DNA of 64,000 nucleotides from an uncultured Ruminococcus sp. (lineage in GTDB: Bacteria; Bacillota; Clostridia; Oscillospirales; Ruminococcaceae): the NCBI GenBank assembly GCA_947627445.1, contig CANQWA010000001.1, forward strand, positions 62,001 through 126,000. The letters are read 5' to 3'. Position numbers and translations under genes: made by a program. This document shows, in pieces, positions 1-8,533 of the stretch. Positions within the stretch are counted from its first letter, which is position 1; every line of letters starts with the position of its first letter. The notes beneath the pieces are model-generated. The model was given only the letters and a program-made list of their open reading frames with translations. It was not told the DNA's origin and did not search any database.

Positions 1-1440
1 TTCGGTGTCGGCATAAGAATTGTAGAATTCCGTTAGGGACAGACCAGTATCATTGACACCCAGAGGATACTGGTGATCCAATCCAATGTACTTGCCGCTT
101 TCCAGTGTCTGCCAGAGGGATTTTTCAAAGAGGGCATACTTGTCCTCTTCCCATGTGATGTCTGTACCAGTGCTGGGCTGATAGCCAAAGCCTGCCCAAA
201 GACCGCCGGTATCACCGGAATTGGTATTCAGGCACCAGAAAGTGTGGTTGATGTGATGACTGATCATATAGTCCCGGAGCAACTCCATCCACTTCTGATT
301 TTCCGCGCCGTCCATATAACCGCCCCACTCGCCCACAAGCAGTGGTGCAATGTTCTGATCATTGACATATGCCCATGTATCATACCAGTAGTCATCCAAC
401 AATGTCTGTGTGGTAAAATCCTTGTCAAACCAGGTCTGCGCATACACAGACGGACCATAATCGTGAGGAGAATAAACAATCTGACTTGTCCCGGAATCCG
501 GCACTACCGGATAATCCTTGACGCCCCGAAGGTTGCCGCCCCACCACGCCGGAATATAAGGCGGATCGGTCTTGGAGTCCGGCTGTCCCCAGGTATAGGC
601 ATCGCTCTTCACAGACTGTTCCACACCCTCAATGAGGATCAAAGCGTTGGGATTGACCTTGAGAATGGAATTGGCACACTGTGTTGCCGCATATGCCCAG
701 TTGTTCTCATCGGTAGAGCCGTCCCATTTGGCAGCAGCCGTACCCTCCTGTCCCTTTCCATGAGGCTCATTTTTCAGGTCATAGCCCAGAAGGGTATCAT
801 CGTTTGCATACTTTTTGGCCAGCCATGTGATAGAATCCATCCAAAGCTTTGTAGTGACCATCACCCCGTCAGAAGTCTCCTTGCCATACCATAAATTATA
901 GTTATGACCGGAGTTGTTGGCATCGGGACTATGAACGTCTACAAATGCCTTGATGCCGTACTTTTTGCACTTCTGCATAATGATATCAAAGATTTCCATG
1001 CTGTTTTTGATCGACCCGTCTGTATTGCAGAAATCGATATTGATGGGATAAAAGGGATCATTGTTGGCGGAGACGCTGGAAACCTCATTGGGCTCACCGT
1101 TCATCCAGGAAATCAGCAGCTCAGTGGAAATGGGAAACCGGATAATATTGATCCCCCGGTCAGCCACCTCAGTCAGCAAATCATCAACGTCTGCACTCCA
1201 GAGATAGTGGGCGCAGTTTTCGGAACAGTTGAAGCCAAACCAGTTTGCACCGGTCAGCCAGACCTCGTTACCCTGAGAATCGTACAGACGGCTGCCATCG
1301 GCATGAAGCCAGTCGTCGTTATTGCTGTCTGCCGCAGTTGCAGCCAACATTTGCTGCACCGGTAAAACAGATGTGGACAGACATGCCACAGACATCACAC
1401 CGGAAACAGCCAGTGCAAGAAAACGTTGTTTGAATTTCAT
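1..1440 (-). CDS. GH5 family secreted endoglucanase (3' end beyond window)
   Basis: Secreted glycoside hydrolase, most likely an endo-beta-1,4-glucanase acting on cellulose outside the cell. The visible 480 codons start with a classic signal peptide (MKFKQRFLALAVSGVMSVA, then a hydrophobic stretch and an Ala-rich cleavage region near residues 32-36). The catalytic TIM barrel follows directly. GH5 signatures are WLTGANWFGFN near the start, RFPIS, the acid/base glutamate in DLKNEPHG, and the nucleophile glutamate in LLVGEWGG. The ATG at 1440 is preceded by AAGGGGAG. The gene runs off the left edge, so a C-terminal CBM, dockerin or anchor cannot be judged. It is divergent from a GH9 gene with a promoter for each, suggesting co-expression for cellulose breakdown. 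The GH5 subfamily was not assigned. Confidence 0.93.
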   Translation of the reverse strand, partial: MKFKQRFLALAVSGVMSVACLSTSVLPVQQMLAATAADSNNDDWLHADGSRLYDSQGNEVWLTGANWFGFNCSENCAHYLWSADVDDLLTEVADRGINIIRFPISTELLISWMNGEPNEVSSVSANNDPFYPINIDFCNTDGSIKNSMEIFDIIMQKCKKYGIKAFVDVHSPDANNSGHNYNLWYGKETSDGVMVTTKLWMDSITWLAKKYANDDTLLGYDLKNEPHGKGQEGTAAAKWDGSTDENNWAYAATQCANSILKVNPNALILIEGVEQSVKSDAYTWGQPDSKTDPPYIPAWWGGNLRGVKDYPVVPDSGTSQIVYSPHDYGPSVYAQTWFDKDFTTQTLLDDYWYDTWAYVNDQNIAPLLVGEWGGYMDGAENQKWMELLRDYMISHHINHTFWCLNTNSGDTGGLWAGFGYQPSTGTDITWEEDKYALFEKSLWQTLESGKYIGLDHQYPLGVNDTGLSLTEFYNSYADTE

Positions 1441-1497
1441 GTTCAAATACTCCCCTTTCAGCAATTTTGAAAGAACACGCCTTTGGTATCTATACTT

Positions 1498-1526
1498 ATT
1501 ATAGAATGTTTTATAGAAAATGTCAA
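1498..1526 (-). promoter_or_regulatory. Promoter of the GH5 gene
   Basis: On the minus strand TTGACA (1526-1521) and TATAAT (1503-1498) are separated by exactly 17 nt, a consensus sigma-A promoter. The leader to the GH5 ATG is about 50 nt. Confidence 0.85.
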
Positions 1527-1564
1527 GACTTATGTGAAAAATTATCAGAACTCTATCTTTCTAC

Positions 1565-1593
1565 TTTACAAATCTTTTCAAATGTGCTATAGT
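1565..1593 (+). promoter_or_regulatory. Promoter of the GH9 gene
   Basis: TTTACA (1565-1570), 17 nt, TATAGT (1588-1593). It lies back to back with the GH5 promoter; the roughly 40 bp between the two -35 boxes could hold a shared regulatory site, but no clear palindrome was seen. Confidence 0.7.
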
Positions 1594-1665
1594 ATTCACA
1601 GAATAATCTTTCAGAACTTGTTCTCACATTTTGTGGAAGCAAATCATCCAAAGGGGGCATTTACT

Positions 1666-4299
1666 TTGCATCAAAAGCATTTTCTGAAACCAGCAGCTGC
1701 CCTTGCTGCTGCATGCGTGCTGGCTTCCTCATCTCTTTCCCTGACGGCTTTTGCCGGTCAACAGTTGGGACAGACGGATTTTGAAAACGGCGTGGGTCTG
1801 CCGTGGCATGTATGTGAATCTGCACCGGGTGAAATGGACTTTTCCATTGAGGACGGTGTATACCAGGTCACCATTGTCAATCCCGGCGGTGCATCCAATG
1901 GCGGTGAAGATCGCTGGGACTGTCAATTCCGCCATCGCGGTCTGAAGTTGGTGTCCGGCTGTACTTATGAGGTTTCTTTCCAGATCACAGCCAGCAATAA
2001 CTGTACCTATTACACCAAAATCGGCGATATGGCTGAGCCTTATACTGAGGACTGGCACGGCAATCCCGATGACGGTTCATTTGACAGTTTCTGGAATGTA
2101 CAGAATCTGACGGCGAATCAGACAACCACAGTCAACGGCACATTCACCGCAAACCGCACCGCAGAGGTAGAGTGGGCGTTTCACATTGGCGGAGATACCG
2201 TTCCTGCGGGAACAGTCTTTACTTTCGACAACATGTCCTTGATCTGTACCAACAGCGACGAAAATGACTATGTAGCTGCGGATAACTGGGTGCGTTCGGA
2301 TATTGTGACCAATCAGGTGGGATATTTTACTAACCGTGAAAAACATGCCACACTGATCAGCGACGAAACCAAAGCAGTATCCTTTTCTGTACTGGATACA
2401 AGCGGAAAAGAAGTCTTTTCCGGCAAATCCGAACCAAAAGGACTGGATGCAGATTCCGGCGACAATGTACATCTACTGGATTTTTCCGACATGACTGAGA
2501 CTGGCACATTTACTCTAAAAGCCGGTGATGCTGTCAGCCGGGAATTTACCGTAGGCGGCACGGAAACCTATTCCGGTATGCTCTATGACGCATTGAATTA
2601 TTTCTATCAGAACCGCAGCGGTATAGAGATTGAGAGCCAGTATATCACCAGCGGCGACACCCAGAAGCTGGCACATGCTGCCGGACATGTGACCGATTCC
2701 GCAAGAATCACCACAGACTGGAACGATCTCCAGTCCAACGGCGGTTCACAGGATGTTACCGGCGGCTGGTATGATGCCGGCGACCACGGCAAGTATGTCA
2801 TCAATGGCGGCATTTCCCTCTGGCTGATGCAGAATCAGTATGAGCGCGCTCTGAATAAAGGCACAGAAGCTGCTTATGCAGACGGCACCATGGCGCTTCC
2901 GGAACAATCCAACAGCTATCCAGATCTTCTGGACGAGGCTCGCTATGAAATGGAATGGATGCTGAAAATGATGGTGCAGGACGGCGAATACAAGGATATG
3001 GTCTATCACAAGGTGCATGATATCAAGTGGACAGCACTGGGTATGGCTCCAGCAGACGATACCGAAGAACGTATCTTAAAGCCTCCGACTACATGTGCCG
3101 CATTGAATCTTGCTGCATGTGCAGCACAGGCTTCCAGATTATGGCAGGCATATGATCCAGCATTTGCCCAGCAGTGCCTTACAGCAGCCAAGGCAGCTTA
3201 TACAGCAGCACAGGCGCATCCTGACATGTTCGCACCCATTGACCAGTCTGTGGGCGGCGGTGCCTATGGCGATGACAATGCTACAGACGAATTCTACTGG
3301 GCAGCATGTGAACTGTATCTCACCACCGGCGAAGAAAGCTACCGGAAAGATTTGGAGCAGTCTCAATATGCTTATCAAGTCCCCACAGAATTGAGCGGCG
3401 GCGAGGATGCAGGCACAGCGGGCAGCTTTGACTGGGGCAATACCTCCGCACTGGGAACACTGTCTCTGGCACTGCATCCCGATGTCCTGGACGGCAAGAA
3501 CGTAGAGAAGGTCATCCATGCTATTACGCAGGCAGCAGATGTACACAAAGAGCGTTCAGAAAATCAGGGCTACGGTCAGCCCTATGCACAGAGCAAGCTG
3601 AGCAATTCTGACAGCGATTCCGGCTATGTCTGGGGCTCAAACTCCTTTGTAGCAGATAACAGTATCATTATGGCAATCGCCTATGATTTTACTGCGGATG
3701 AAAATTATCTCAACGGTGTGCTCAGCGGCATGAACTATCTGTTGGGCTGCAATCCCAACGATATTTCCTATGTCACAGGCTACGGCACACATGCATCCAT
3801 GTATCCCCACCACCGATACTGGGCAAATCTGATTGCCGAGGAATTTCCTCTCGCACCCTCCGGTGTACTGGTGGGCGGTCCCAACTCCGGCATGCAAGAT
3901 CCCTGGGTACAGGGCAGCGGCTGGAAAAAAGGCGAGATCGCACCGGCAAAATGCTATATGGATCACATCGAAGCATGGTCAGTGAATGAATGCACCATCA
4001 ACTGGAATGCACCACTGGCATGGCTCGCTGCATTTGTCTGTGAGAGCAATGACGGTATAATCATCGGCGCAGGCTCAGGCACATCGGAGCAACTGACGGC
4101 AAACGAAAGTGCTGGTTCTTCCGGTAACAGCAGCAGCGGTAACAAGGTGACTTCCAACCACAATTCCACCGGTAAAACAGTCTCCGCAGCTTCTGTGGGA
4201 ACATATCCAGTAACCTTAACAATCGTTCTGGCGGCTTCTTTTGTTCTGGCAGTGATCGTGGAGATTCTTGTGGCAAAAGCATTCCGACGGAAAAAATAA
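1666..4299 (+). CDS. GH9 cellulase with CBM4_9-like module and C-terminal membrane anchor
   Basis: Family 9 cellulase (endo- or processive endoglucanase), 877 aa. I chose the TTG at 1666 because AAGGGGG lies 8 nt upstream and a typical signal peptide (residues 1-30, ending LSLTAFA) begins there; the open frame further upstream contains the promoter. Order: signal peptide; CBM4_9-like beta-sandwich (about 31-195); Ig-like CelD_N domain (about 211-300, DIVTNQVGYF); GH9 barrel (about 302-795) with the YDAGDH aspartates near 367-372 and the acid glutamate in SVNECTINWN near 774; Gly/Ser/Thr-rich linker; then one transmembrane helix (about 849-872) ending in AFRRKK. No dockerin and no LPXTG motif is present, so the enzyme should be tethered to the membrane by its C-terminus. 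It is divergent from the GH5 gene. Confidence 0.94.
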   Translation: MHQKHFLKPAAALAAACVLASSSLSLTAFAGQQLGQTDFENGVGLPWHVCESAPGEMDFSIEDGVYQVTIVNPGGASNGGEDRWDCQFRHRGLKLVSGCTYEVSFQITASNNCTYYTKIGDMAEPYTEDWHGNPDDGSFDSFWNVQNLTANQTTTVNGTFTANRTAEVEWAFHIGGDTVPAGTVFTFDNMSLICTNSDENDYVAADNWVRSDIVTNQVGYFTNREKHATLISDETKAVSFSVLDTSGKEVFSGKSEPKGLDADSGDNVHLLDFSDMTETGTFTLKAGDAVSREFTVGGTETYSGMLYDALNYFYQNRSGIEIESQYITSGDTQKLAHAAGHVTDSARITTDWNDLQSNGGSQDVTGGWYDAGDHGKYVINGGISLWLMQNQYERALNKGTEAAYADGTMALPEQSNSYPDLLDEARYEMEWMLKMMVQDGEYKDMVYHKVHDIKWTALGMAPADDTEERILKPPTTCAALNLAACAAQASRLWQAYDPAFAQQCLTAAKAAYTAAQAHPDMFAPIDQSVGGGAYGDDNATDEFYWAACELYLTTGEESYRKDLEQSQYAYQVPTELSGGEDAGTAGSFDWGNTSALGTLSLALHPDVLDGKNVEKVIHAITQAADVHKERSENQGYGQPYAQSKLSNSDSDSGYVWGSNSFVADNSIIMAIAYDFTADENYLNGVLSGMNYLLGCNPNDISYVTGYGTHASMYPHHRYWANLIAEEFPLAPSGVLVGGPNSGMQDPWVQGSGWKKGEIAPAKCYMDHIEAWSVNECTINWNAPLAWLAAFVCESNDGIIIGAGSGTSEQLTANESAGSSGNSSSGNKVTSNHNSTGKTVSAASVGTYPVTLTIVLAASFVLAVIVEILVAKAFRRKK

Positions 4300-4338
4300 G
4301 AACCAGTACTAAGAACTTGTCATTTGAGAACATATTGA

Positions 4339-4389
4339 AAAAAGCCTTCAGGGAGGTATTGTTTGAAATACCGCCCATGAAGGCTTTTG
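4339..4389. terminator. Bidirectional terminator between GH9 and DUF2325 genes
   Basis: A long hairpin pairs AAAGCCTTCA with TGAAGGCTTTT, with an inner AGGTATT/AATACC stem. It is flanked by A-rich sequence on the left and T-rich sequence on the right, so it can serve both convergent genes. Confidence 0.8.
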
Positions 4390-4394
4390 CCTGT

Positions 4395-4697
4395 TTATTC
4401 GGTGCAGATACAACTGTGCATCTCCGGGGCACTGAACAGCGACCGCAGCGCAGAAACACTGCTGCTCTGTACTCTTGCCACCGTAATGGAATTTTTCTTC
4501 GCCGCTTTGACTGCCCCCTGCACCATTTTATGAGAAACGGTCCTGGTGAACAGGATCATGAGATCCGGTGAACCAATCTTCTTTTCAATGGATCCGGTCT
4601 CCTTGGGAAACACTTTTGCAGAATGTCCGTACTCCGAACAAATCTCTGCATACTGTCTGCTCATTCGCTCATTCCCCCCGATAATCACTACACTCAT
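4395..4697 (-). CDS. DUF2325 domain protein
   Basis: Small protein (100 aa) of the DUF2325 family, function not established. It opens MSVVIIGGNERM and has the family pattern of a Rossmann-like first strand, a central PDLMILFTRTVSH segment and KMVQGAVKAAKK. The ATG at 4697 is preferred over a GTG at 4721 because GGAG lies 8-9 nt upstream of it. The gene is alone, with a consensus promoter whose start region is covered by a palindrome resembling a DtxR/IdeR iron box. From memory, DUF2325 genes are often linked to ferrous iron transport in clostridia, and the operator fits a role in metal homeostasis; that role is inference. Confidence 0.75.
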   Translation of the reverse strand: MSVVIIGGNERMSRQYAEICSEYGHSAKVFPKETGSIEKKIGSPDLMILFTRTVSHKMVQGAVKAAKKNSITVARVQSSSVSALRSLFSAPEMHSCICTE

Positions 4698-4740
4698 ATT
4701 TTCAGCTCCAGTCTGTTTCACAAATTTTTTTGTCTGCTTA

Positions 4741-4762
4741 ATAGTTAGATTAGACTAACTAT
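4741..4762. promoter_or_regulatory. DtxR/IdeR-like iron-box operator
   Basis: A perfect inverted repeat, ATAGTTAG, 6 nt (ATTAGA), CTAACTAT. It closely resembles the TTAG(G/T)TTAG...CTAAC(C/T)TAA boxes bound by iron-dependent DtxR-family repressors. It lies directly downstream of the -10 element of the DUF2325 promoter, over the predicted start site, where bound repressor would block transcription. Confidence 0.65.
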
Positions 4763-4791
4763 AGAATAGCACATTTCCAAAGCGTTGTCAA
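4763..4791 (-). promoter_or_regulatory. Promoter of the DUF2325 gene
   Basis: Minus strand TTGACA (4791-4786), 17 nt, TATTCT (4768-4763). The iron-box palindrome abuts the -10 element. Confidence 0.75.
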
Positions 4792-4847
4792 GCATGTTTC
4801 ATCATTTTTCATAAAAACAACAATTTGAATAAATTTTGCAAACCGGG

Positions 4848-4876
4848 TTGACATAATTCGTCAAATGTGATATAAT
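4848..4876 (+). promoter_or_regulatory. Promoter of the SSF transporter gene
   Basis: TTGACA (4848-4853), 17 nt, TATAAT (4871-4876), a perfect consensus promoter. Predicted start near 4883, giving a leader of about 410 nt that contains the repeat element at 4908-5079. Confidence 0.85.
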
Positions 4877-4907
4877 AGCAACTGTGCTTTTTATCACTTT
4901 ACAGTGC

Positions 4908-5079
4908 TGATACCAATCCTCTTTATTCCGATTGATAATCGATCGGAATTGTGCCGCCGCAGGCGGCGCAGAGGATGGTATGAGACGGCAATCGGCAAAG
5001 CCGATTGGTGCCTGCGCAGCAGGCGTTCCGCCAAAATCTGATGTTCAATCGGATTTTGGCGGAGTAGTATGAGAACCTG
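4908..5079. repeat. 172-173 bp multi-hairpin intergenic element, copy 1
   Basis: Near-identical to the sequence at 36008-36180. Both begin TGATACCAATCCTCT and end GTATGAGAAC. Each can fold into an outer stem (ATACCAATCCTCT with AGAGGATGGTAT), a CCGCCGCAGGCGG hairpin, CAATCGGC/GCCGATTG, GCCTGCGCAGCAGGC, and a final stem TCCGCCAAAATC/GATTTTGGCGGA. This copy lies in the leader of the SSF gene. It has no coding capacity and looks like a REP/MITE-type dispersed element. Confidence 0.85.
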
Positions 5080-5293
5080 TTTTCAAAAGAAATTGGCACA
5101 AATTTTCCAGCAAATTGTGATGCAGACAAGAAAAAATTGCAGGCAGCCTCTGTGTCCGGCAAAAATTTTTAACGCTGTACGTGCCAAAATCTACAGGAAA
5201 GACATGGTTATTTTCTTGTGATGACAGATTCTGAATCAACTATGCTCCGGAACGGTCATTTCCGGTGTATCTACGAAAGGAATGGATATATCT

Positions 5294-6865
5294 ATGACAA
5301 CCGCAATTACAATCGGCATGATCATCATTTATGTGGCGATCATGATGGGAATTGGCGTGTATACTGCCAAACAGACACGCTCTGTCAACGATTTCGTCCT
5401 TGGCGGACGGAATGTCGGCTCATGGTTGACCGCCTTTGCCTACGGCACATCCTATTTTTCTGCCGTCGTATTTATCGGCTATGCCGGTCAATTTGGCTGG
5501 AGCTATGGCGTCTCCGCTGCGTGGATTGGACTCGGCAATGCAATCATAGGCAGTCTGCTGGCTTGGATTGTGATGGGTCGCCGGACACGTATCATGACCC
5601 AATCTCTGGGCGCCAAGACCATGCCGGAATACTTTGAAAAGCGCTGGGATTCCAAAGGGTTGAAAATTGCAGCGGCAATGGTCGTGTTTATCTTCCTGAT
5701 TCCCTATACTGCATCGGTTTATAACGGTCTGTCCCGTCTGTTCAATATGGCTTTTTCCATCGAAGGCGAATCTGCCTACCAGATCATCATTGTGGTAATG
5801 GCGCTGCTAACTGCCATTTATGTGATCCTTGGCGGCTATTCAGCAACTGCCATCAACGACTTTATCCAAGGCATTGTCATGCTCATTGGCATCTGCGCCG
5901 TTGTGTTCTGCGCCATACAGAATCAGGGCGGCTTATCCCAGGCTCTGTCATCTCTGGGCGAGATCGAAGTAAACGGCAAAACCAATACCCTCAATTCTGT
6001 ATTCGGTCCCGACCCCATCAACCTGTTCGGCGTTATCATTCTGACTTCTCTGGGAACATGGGGTCTGCCTCAAATGGTACATAAATTCTATGCCATCAAG
6101 GATCAGAATGCCATCAAAAAAGGTGCTGTCATTTCCACGCTGTTTGCAGTGGTAGTAGCTGGCGGTTCTTATCTGCTGGGCGGCTTTGATCGTCTGTTCT
6201 GCACCCTGGATGAAAACGAAAGCGGCAAAACACTGATCTCCATTCTGTCCAACAATAAGCCGGAATATGATGCCATGGTTCCTGCCATGCTGGAATCGGC
6301 TCTGCCTGATCTGCTCATCGGATTAGTTGTCGTACTGGTACTGTCCGCCTCGATGTCCACCCTTTCTTCTCTGGTGCTGACCTCCAGTTCAACTCTGACC
6401 ATTGACCTAATCCGCCCCAATATGAAAAAATGCTCCGAGAAACAGGAAGTCATCATCATGCGTGTGCTGATCGCTGTATTCCTGTTCGTATCCGTTCTCA
6501 TTGCCTTCAACAAGAACGCTTCCATCACCACCTTGATGTCCTACTCCTGGGGTGCTCTGGCAGGTACATTCCTCGGCCCGTTCCTGTATGGCCTGTTCAG
6601 CAAGAAAATTACAAAGCCCGCAGTATGGACCAGCTTTATCCTGGGTATAGGTCTATCGGTAGGTCATATGATCCTGTTCGGTTTTGGCTGGTTTCCGGAA
6701 CTGTCCAAGACTGCAGCAAGTGTTCCGCTGAATCTGGCATCTCCCATCAACGCCGGTGCTATCGCCATGATCCTTTCACTGATCGTCGTACCGCTGGTCA
6801 GCGCCTGTACCAAGGTAAAAGATACCGACTATGTTGAAAAGGTTTTCCGCTGCTACGACGAATAA
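5294..6865 (+). CDS. Sodium:solute symporter (SSF/SSS family)
   Basis: Integral membrane transporter of about 523 aa with some 13 hydrophobic helices, typical of the SSF family, which couples Na+ entry to uptake of sugars, amino acids, carboxylates or similar solutes. Family features are VNDFVLGGRNVGSWLTAFAYG near the N-terminus, AYGTSYFSAVVFIGYAG, the YVILGGYSATAINDFIQG segment, and ASMSTLSSLVLTSSSTLTIDL. I prefer the ATG at 5294, 12 nt after GAAAGGA; the ATG at 5282 directly abuts that ribosome-binding sequence. The substrate cannot be told from sequence. The gene stands alone with its own strong promoter and a long leader interrupted by the dispersed repeat. Confidence 0.9.
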   Translation: MTTAITIGMIIIYVAIMMGIGVYTAKQTRSVNDFVLGGRNVGSWLTAFAYGTSYFSAVVFIGYAGQFGWSYGVSAAWIGLGNAIIGSLLAWIVMGRRTRIMTQSLGAKTMPEYFEKRWDSKGLKIAAAMVVFIFLIPYTASVYNGLSRLFNMAFSIEGESAYQIIIVVMALLTAIYVILGGYSATAINDFIQGIVMLIGICAVVFCAIQNQGGLSQALSSLGEIEVNGKTNTLNSVFGPDPINLFGVIILTSLGTWGLPQMVHKFYAIKDQNAIKKGAVISTLFAVVVAGGSYLLGGFDRLFCTLDENESGKTLISILSNNKPEYDAMVPAMLESALPDLLIGLVVVLVLSASMSTLSSLVLTSSSTLTIDLIRPNMKKCSEKQEVIIMRVLIAVFLFVSVLIAFNKNASITTLMSYSWGALAGTFLGPFLYGLFSKKITKPAVWTSFILGIGLSVGHMILFGFGWFPELSKTAASVPLNLASPINAGAIAMILSLIVVPLVSACTKVKDTDYVEKVFRCYDE

Positions 6866-6966
6866 AAACTTATCTTTACAAGAAGATACACACGCTTTTT
6901 CGGCAGACTCTGCTGCTCATTGGCGGGTTGTCATCAAATTGTAACCCTATTGTTATGACAATACTC

Positions 6967-6995
6967 TTGAAAATCCGACATATTTCCTTTATGAT
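6967..6995 (+). promoter_or_regulatory. Promoter of the MBOAT-SGNH operon
   Basis: TTGAAA (6967-6972), 17 nt, TATGAT (6990-6995). Predicted start near 7002, immediately before the hairpin at 7010-7029. Confidence 0.65.
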
Positions 6996-7009
6996 AGTAT
7001 ATAGACATA

Positions 7010-7036
7010 GACACCCCGCTTATCGGGGTGTTCTTG
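7010..7036 (+). terminator. GC-rich hairpin in the MBOAT leader
   Basis: ACACCCCG, a 5-nt loop, CGGGGTGT, then TTCTTGTT. It may terminate SSF transcripts. It also lies just after the MBOAT start site, so it could attenuate that operon or protect its 5' end. Confidence 0.6.
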
Positions 7037-7106
7037 TTGTCAGAAGTAAAACTTGTTTGAAGAGAATATCTTTGCGCAAATTTTGGTATAGGATGGAGGG
7101 ATGCTT

Positions 7107-8513
7107 GTGGTTTTCAGTACAATCGAATTTCTGTTTCAGTTTTTACCGCTGTTTTTGTTGGGATATTATGTAACACCGCCGAAATATCGCAATATCACGC
7201 TGATCGTAGGAAGCCTGATCTTTTATAGCATCGGCAGCGGCTGGTATGTCCTGCTTCTGATTTTTTCTGCCATGGTGAACTACTGGCTCTCCTGGATGGC
7301 ATATGGGCTGAAACTCAAAGCGCCTCAGCGTGCCAAACGGTTTTTTCTGGCAGGTTTGATATTTGACTTCGGCATGTTGGTGGTATTCAAATACACCAAT
7401 TTCATGATTGGCAACTGCAATGCTTTGCTGTCTCTGTTTCACGTATCTATCCCCGAAGCGAATCTCATAATGCCTCTGGGCATCAGCTTCTATACTTTTC
7501 AGATCACCTCATACCTCATTGATGTGTATACCGACAAGGTAAAGCCGGCAAGATCTCTTCTGGAACTTGGAACCTATATGTGTATGTTCCCCCAGTTGAT
7601 CTCCGGTCCCATCACCACCTACGAAGAAATGTTGCCCCAGATCCGACAACGATCCGTGGATGCCAGAAGGCTGGAAGAGGGTCTGGAATCCTTTGTACTT
7701 GGACTAGGCGCAAAAACCCTTCTTGCTGACCCTATGAGCGGTCTATGGAATAATCTGACGGTCATCGGCTTTGAGAGTATTTCCACCCCTTATGCGTGGC
7801 TGGGTGCGTTCGCCTATAGCTTTGAGATCTACTTTGACTTCGCCGGCTATTCCATGATGGCCATCGGTGTGGGAAAAATGTTGGGCTTTGAATTGCCTCA
7901 GAACTTTAATTTCCCGTATATTTCCGGCTCTGTGACAGAATTCTGGCGCAGATGGCACATCACGCTGGGACGCTGGTTCCGGAATTATATCTATATTCCC
8001 CTAGGCGGTAACCGATGCAGCTGGGCTTTGCAGACACGAAACATGCTGGCAGTCTGGGCATTTACCGGTCTCTGGCACGGTGCAAGTTGGAACTTTGTGC
8101 TGTGGGGACTGACCTTTTTTGCTCTCCAATATTTAGAAAAAAACCTTTATGGAAAATTCCTGGAGCGTACCCATATTCTGAAGCATGTATACATCATTTT
8201 ACTGATTCCCTTGACCTGGATGGTATTTGCCATTACCGATCTCCATGATTTAGGTGTTTATTTCTCACGGCTGTTCCCCTTCATGGCAGAAGATGCCATC
8301 AAAGGCAATACCAGAGATGTCATGTTGGCACTGGAGAATTACTGGAAAATTTTACTTCCCTGCTTTTTGTTTGCAACGCCGATTCCCATGCAATACTATA
8401 AAAAGTACCGCAGAAGCGGATTTTATCTGATCGTTCTGATTCTGATTTTCATTTTCTCTATCCGTGCCATGATGACTTCGGAAAACAATCCCTTCTTATA
8501 CTTCCAGTTCTGA
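7107..8513 (+). CDS. MBOAT family O-acyltransferase (AlgI-like)
   Basis: Membrane-bound O-acyltransferase, 468 aa, with about 11 membrane segments. AlgI-type proteins move acetyl groups across the membrane for O-acetylation of extracellular polysaccharide. I chose GTG at 7107 because GGAGGG ends 6 nt upstream and the product then opens MVFSTIEFLFQFLPLFLL, the standard AlgI opening; ATG 7101 directly abuts the ribosome-binding site. Both MBOAT signatures are intact: EFWRRWHITLGRWFRNYIYI (His284) and GLWHGASWNFVLWG (catalytic His324). The SGNH gene 20 nt downstream is the expected partner acetyltransferase. Contrast the second MBOAT at 51757-53124, which lacks these residues. Confidence 0.92.
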   Translation: MVFSTIEFLFQFLPLFLLGYYVTPPKYRNITLIVGSLIFYSIGSGWYVLLLIFSAMVNYWLSWMAYGLKLKAPQRAKRFFLAGLIFDFGMLVVFKYTNFMIGNCNALLSLFHVSIPEANLIMPLGISFYTFQITSYLIDVYTDKVKPARSLLELGTYMCMFPQLISGPITTYEEMLPQIRQRSVDARRLEEGLESFVLGLGAKTLLADPMSGLWNNLTVIGFESISTPYAWLGAFAYSFEIYFDFAGYSMMAIGVGKMLGFELPQNFNFPYISGSVTEFWRRWHITLGRWFRNYIYIPLGGNRCSWALQTRNMLAVWAFTGLWHGASWNFVLWGLTFFALQYLEKNLYGKFLERTHILKHVYIILLIPLTWMVFAITDLHDLGVYFSRLFPFMAEDAIKGNTRDVMLALENYWKILLPCFLFATPIPMQYYKKYRRSGFYLIVLILIFIFSIRAMMTSENNPFLYFQF

Positions 8514-8533
8514 CCGAGGAAAGGAGACTTCCT

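Noticed and set aside
73..894. A 273-codon plus-strand frame at the left edge
   Set aside because: Antisense shadow of the GH5 gene, which has complete catalytic motifs and a signal peptide.
1483..1665. Longer GH9 protein starting at TTG 1483
   Set aside because: It would include the promoter in the coding region and place the signal peptide internally.
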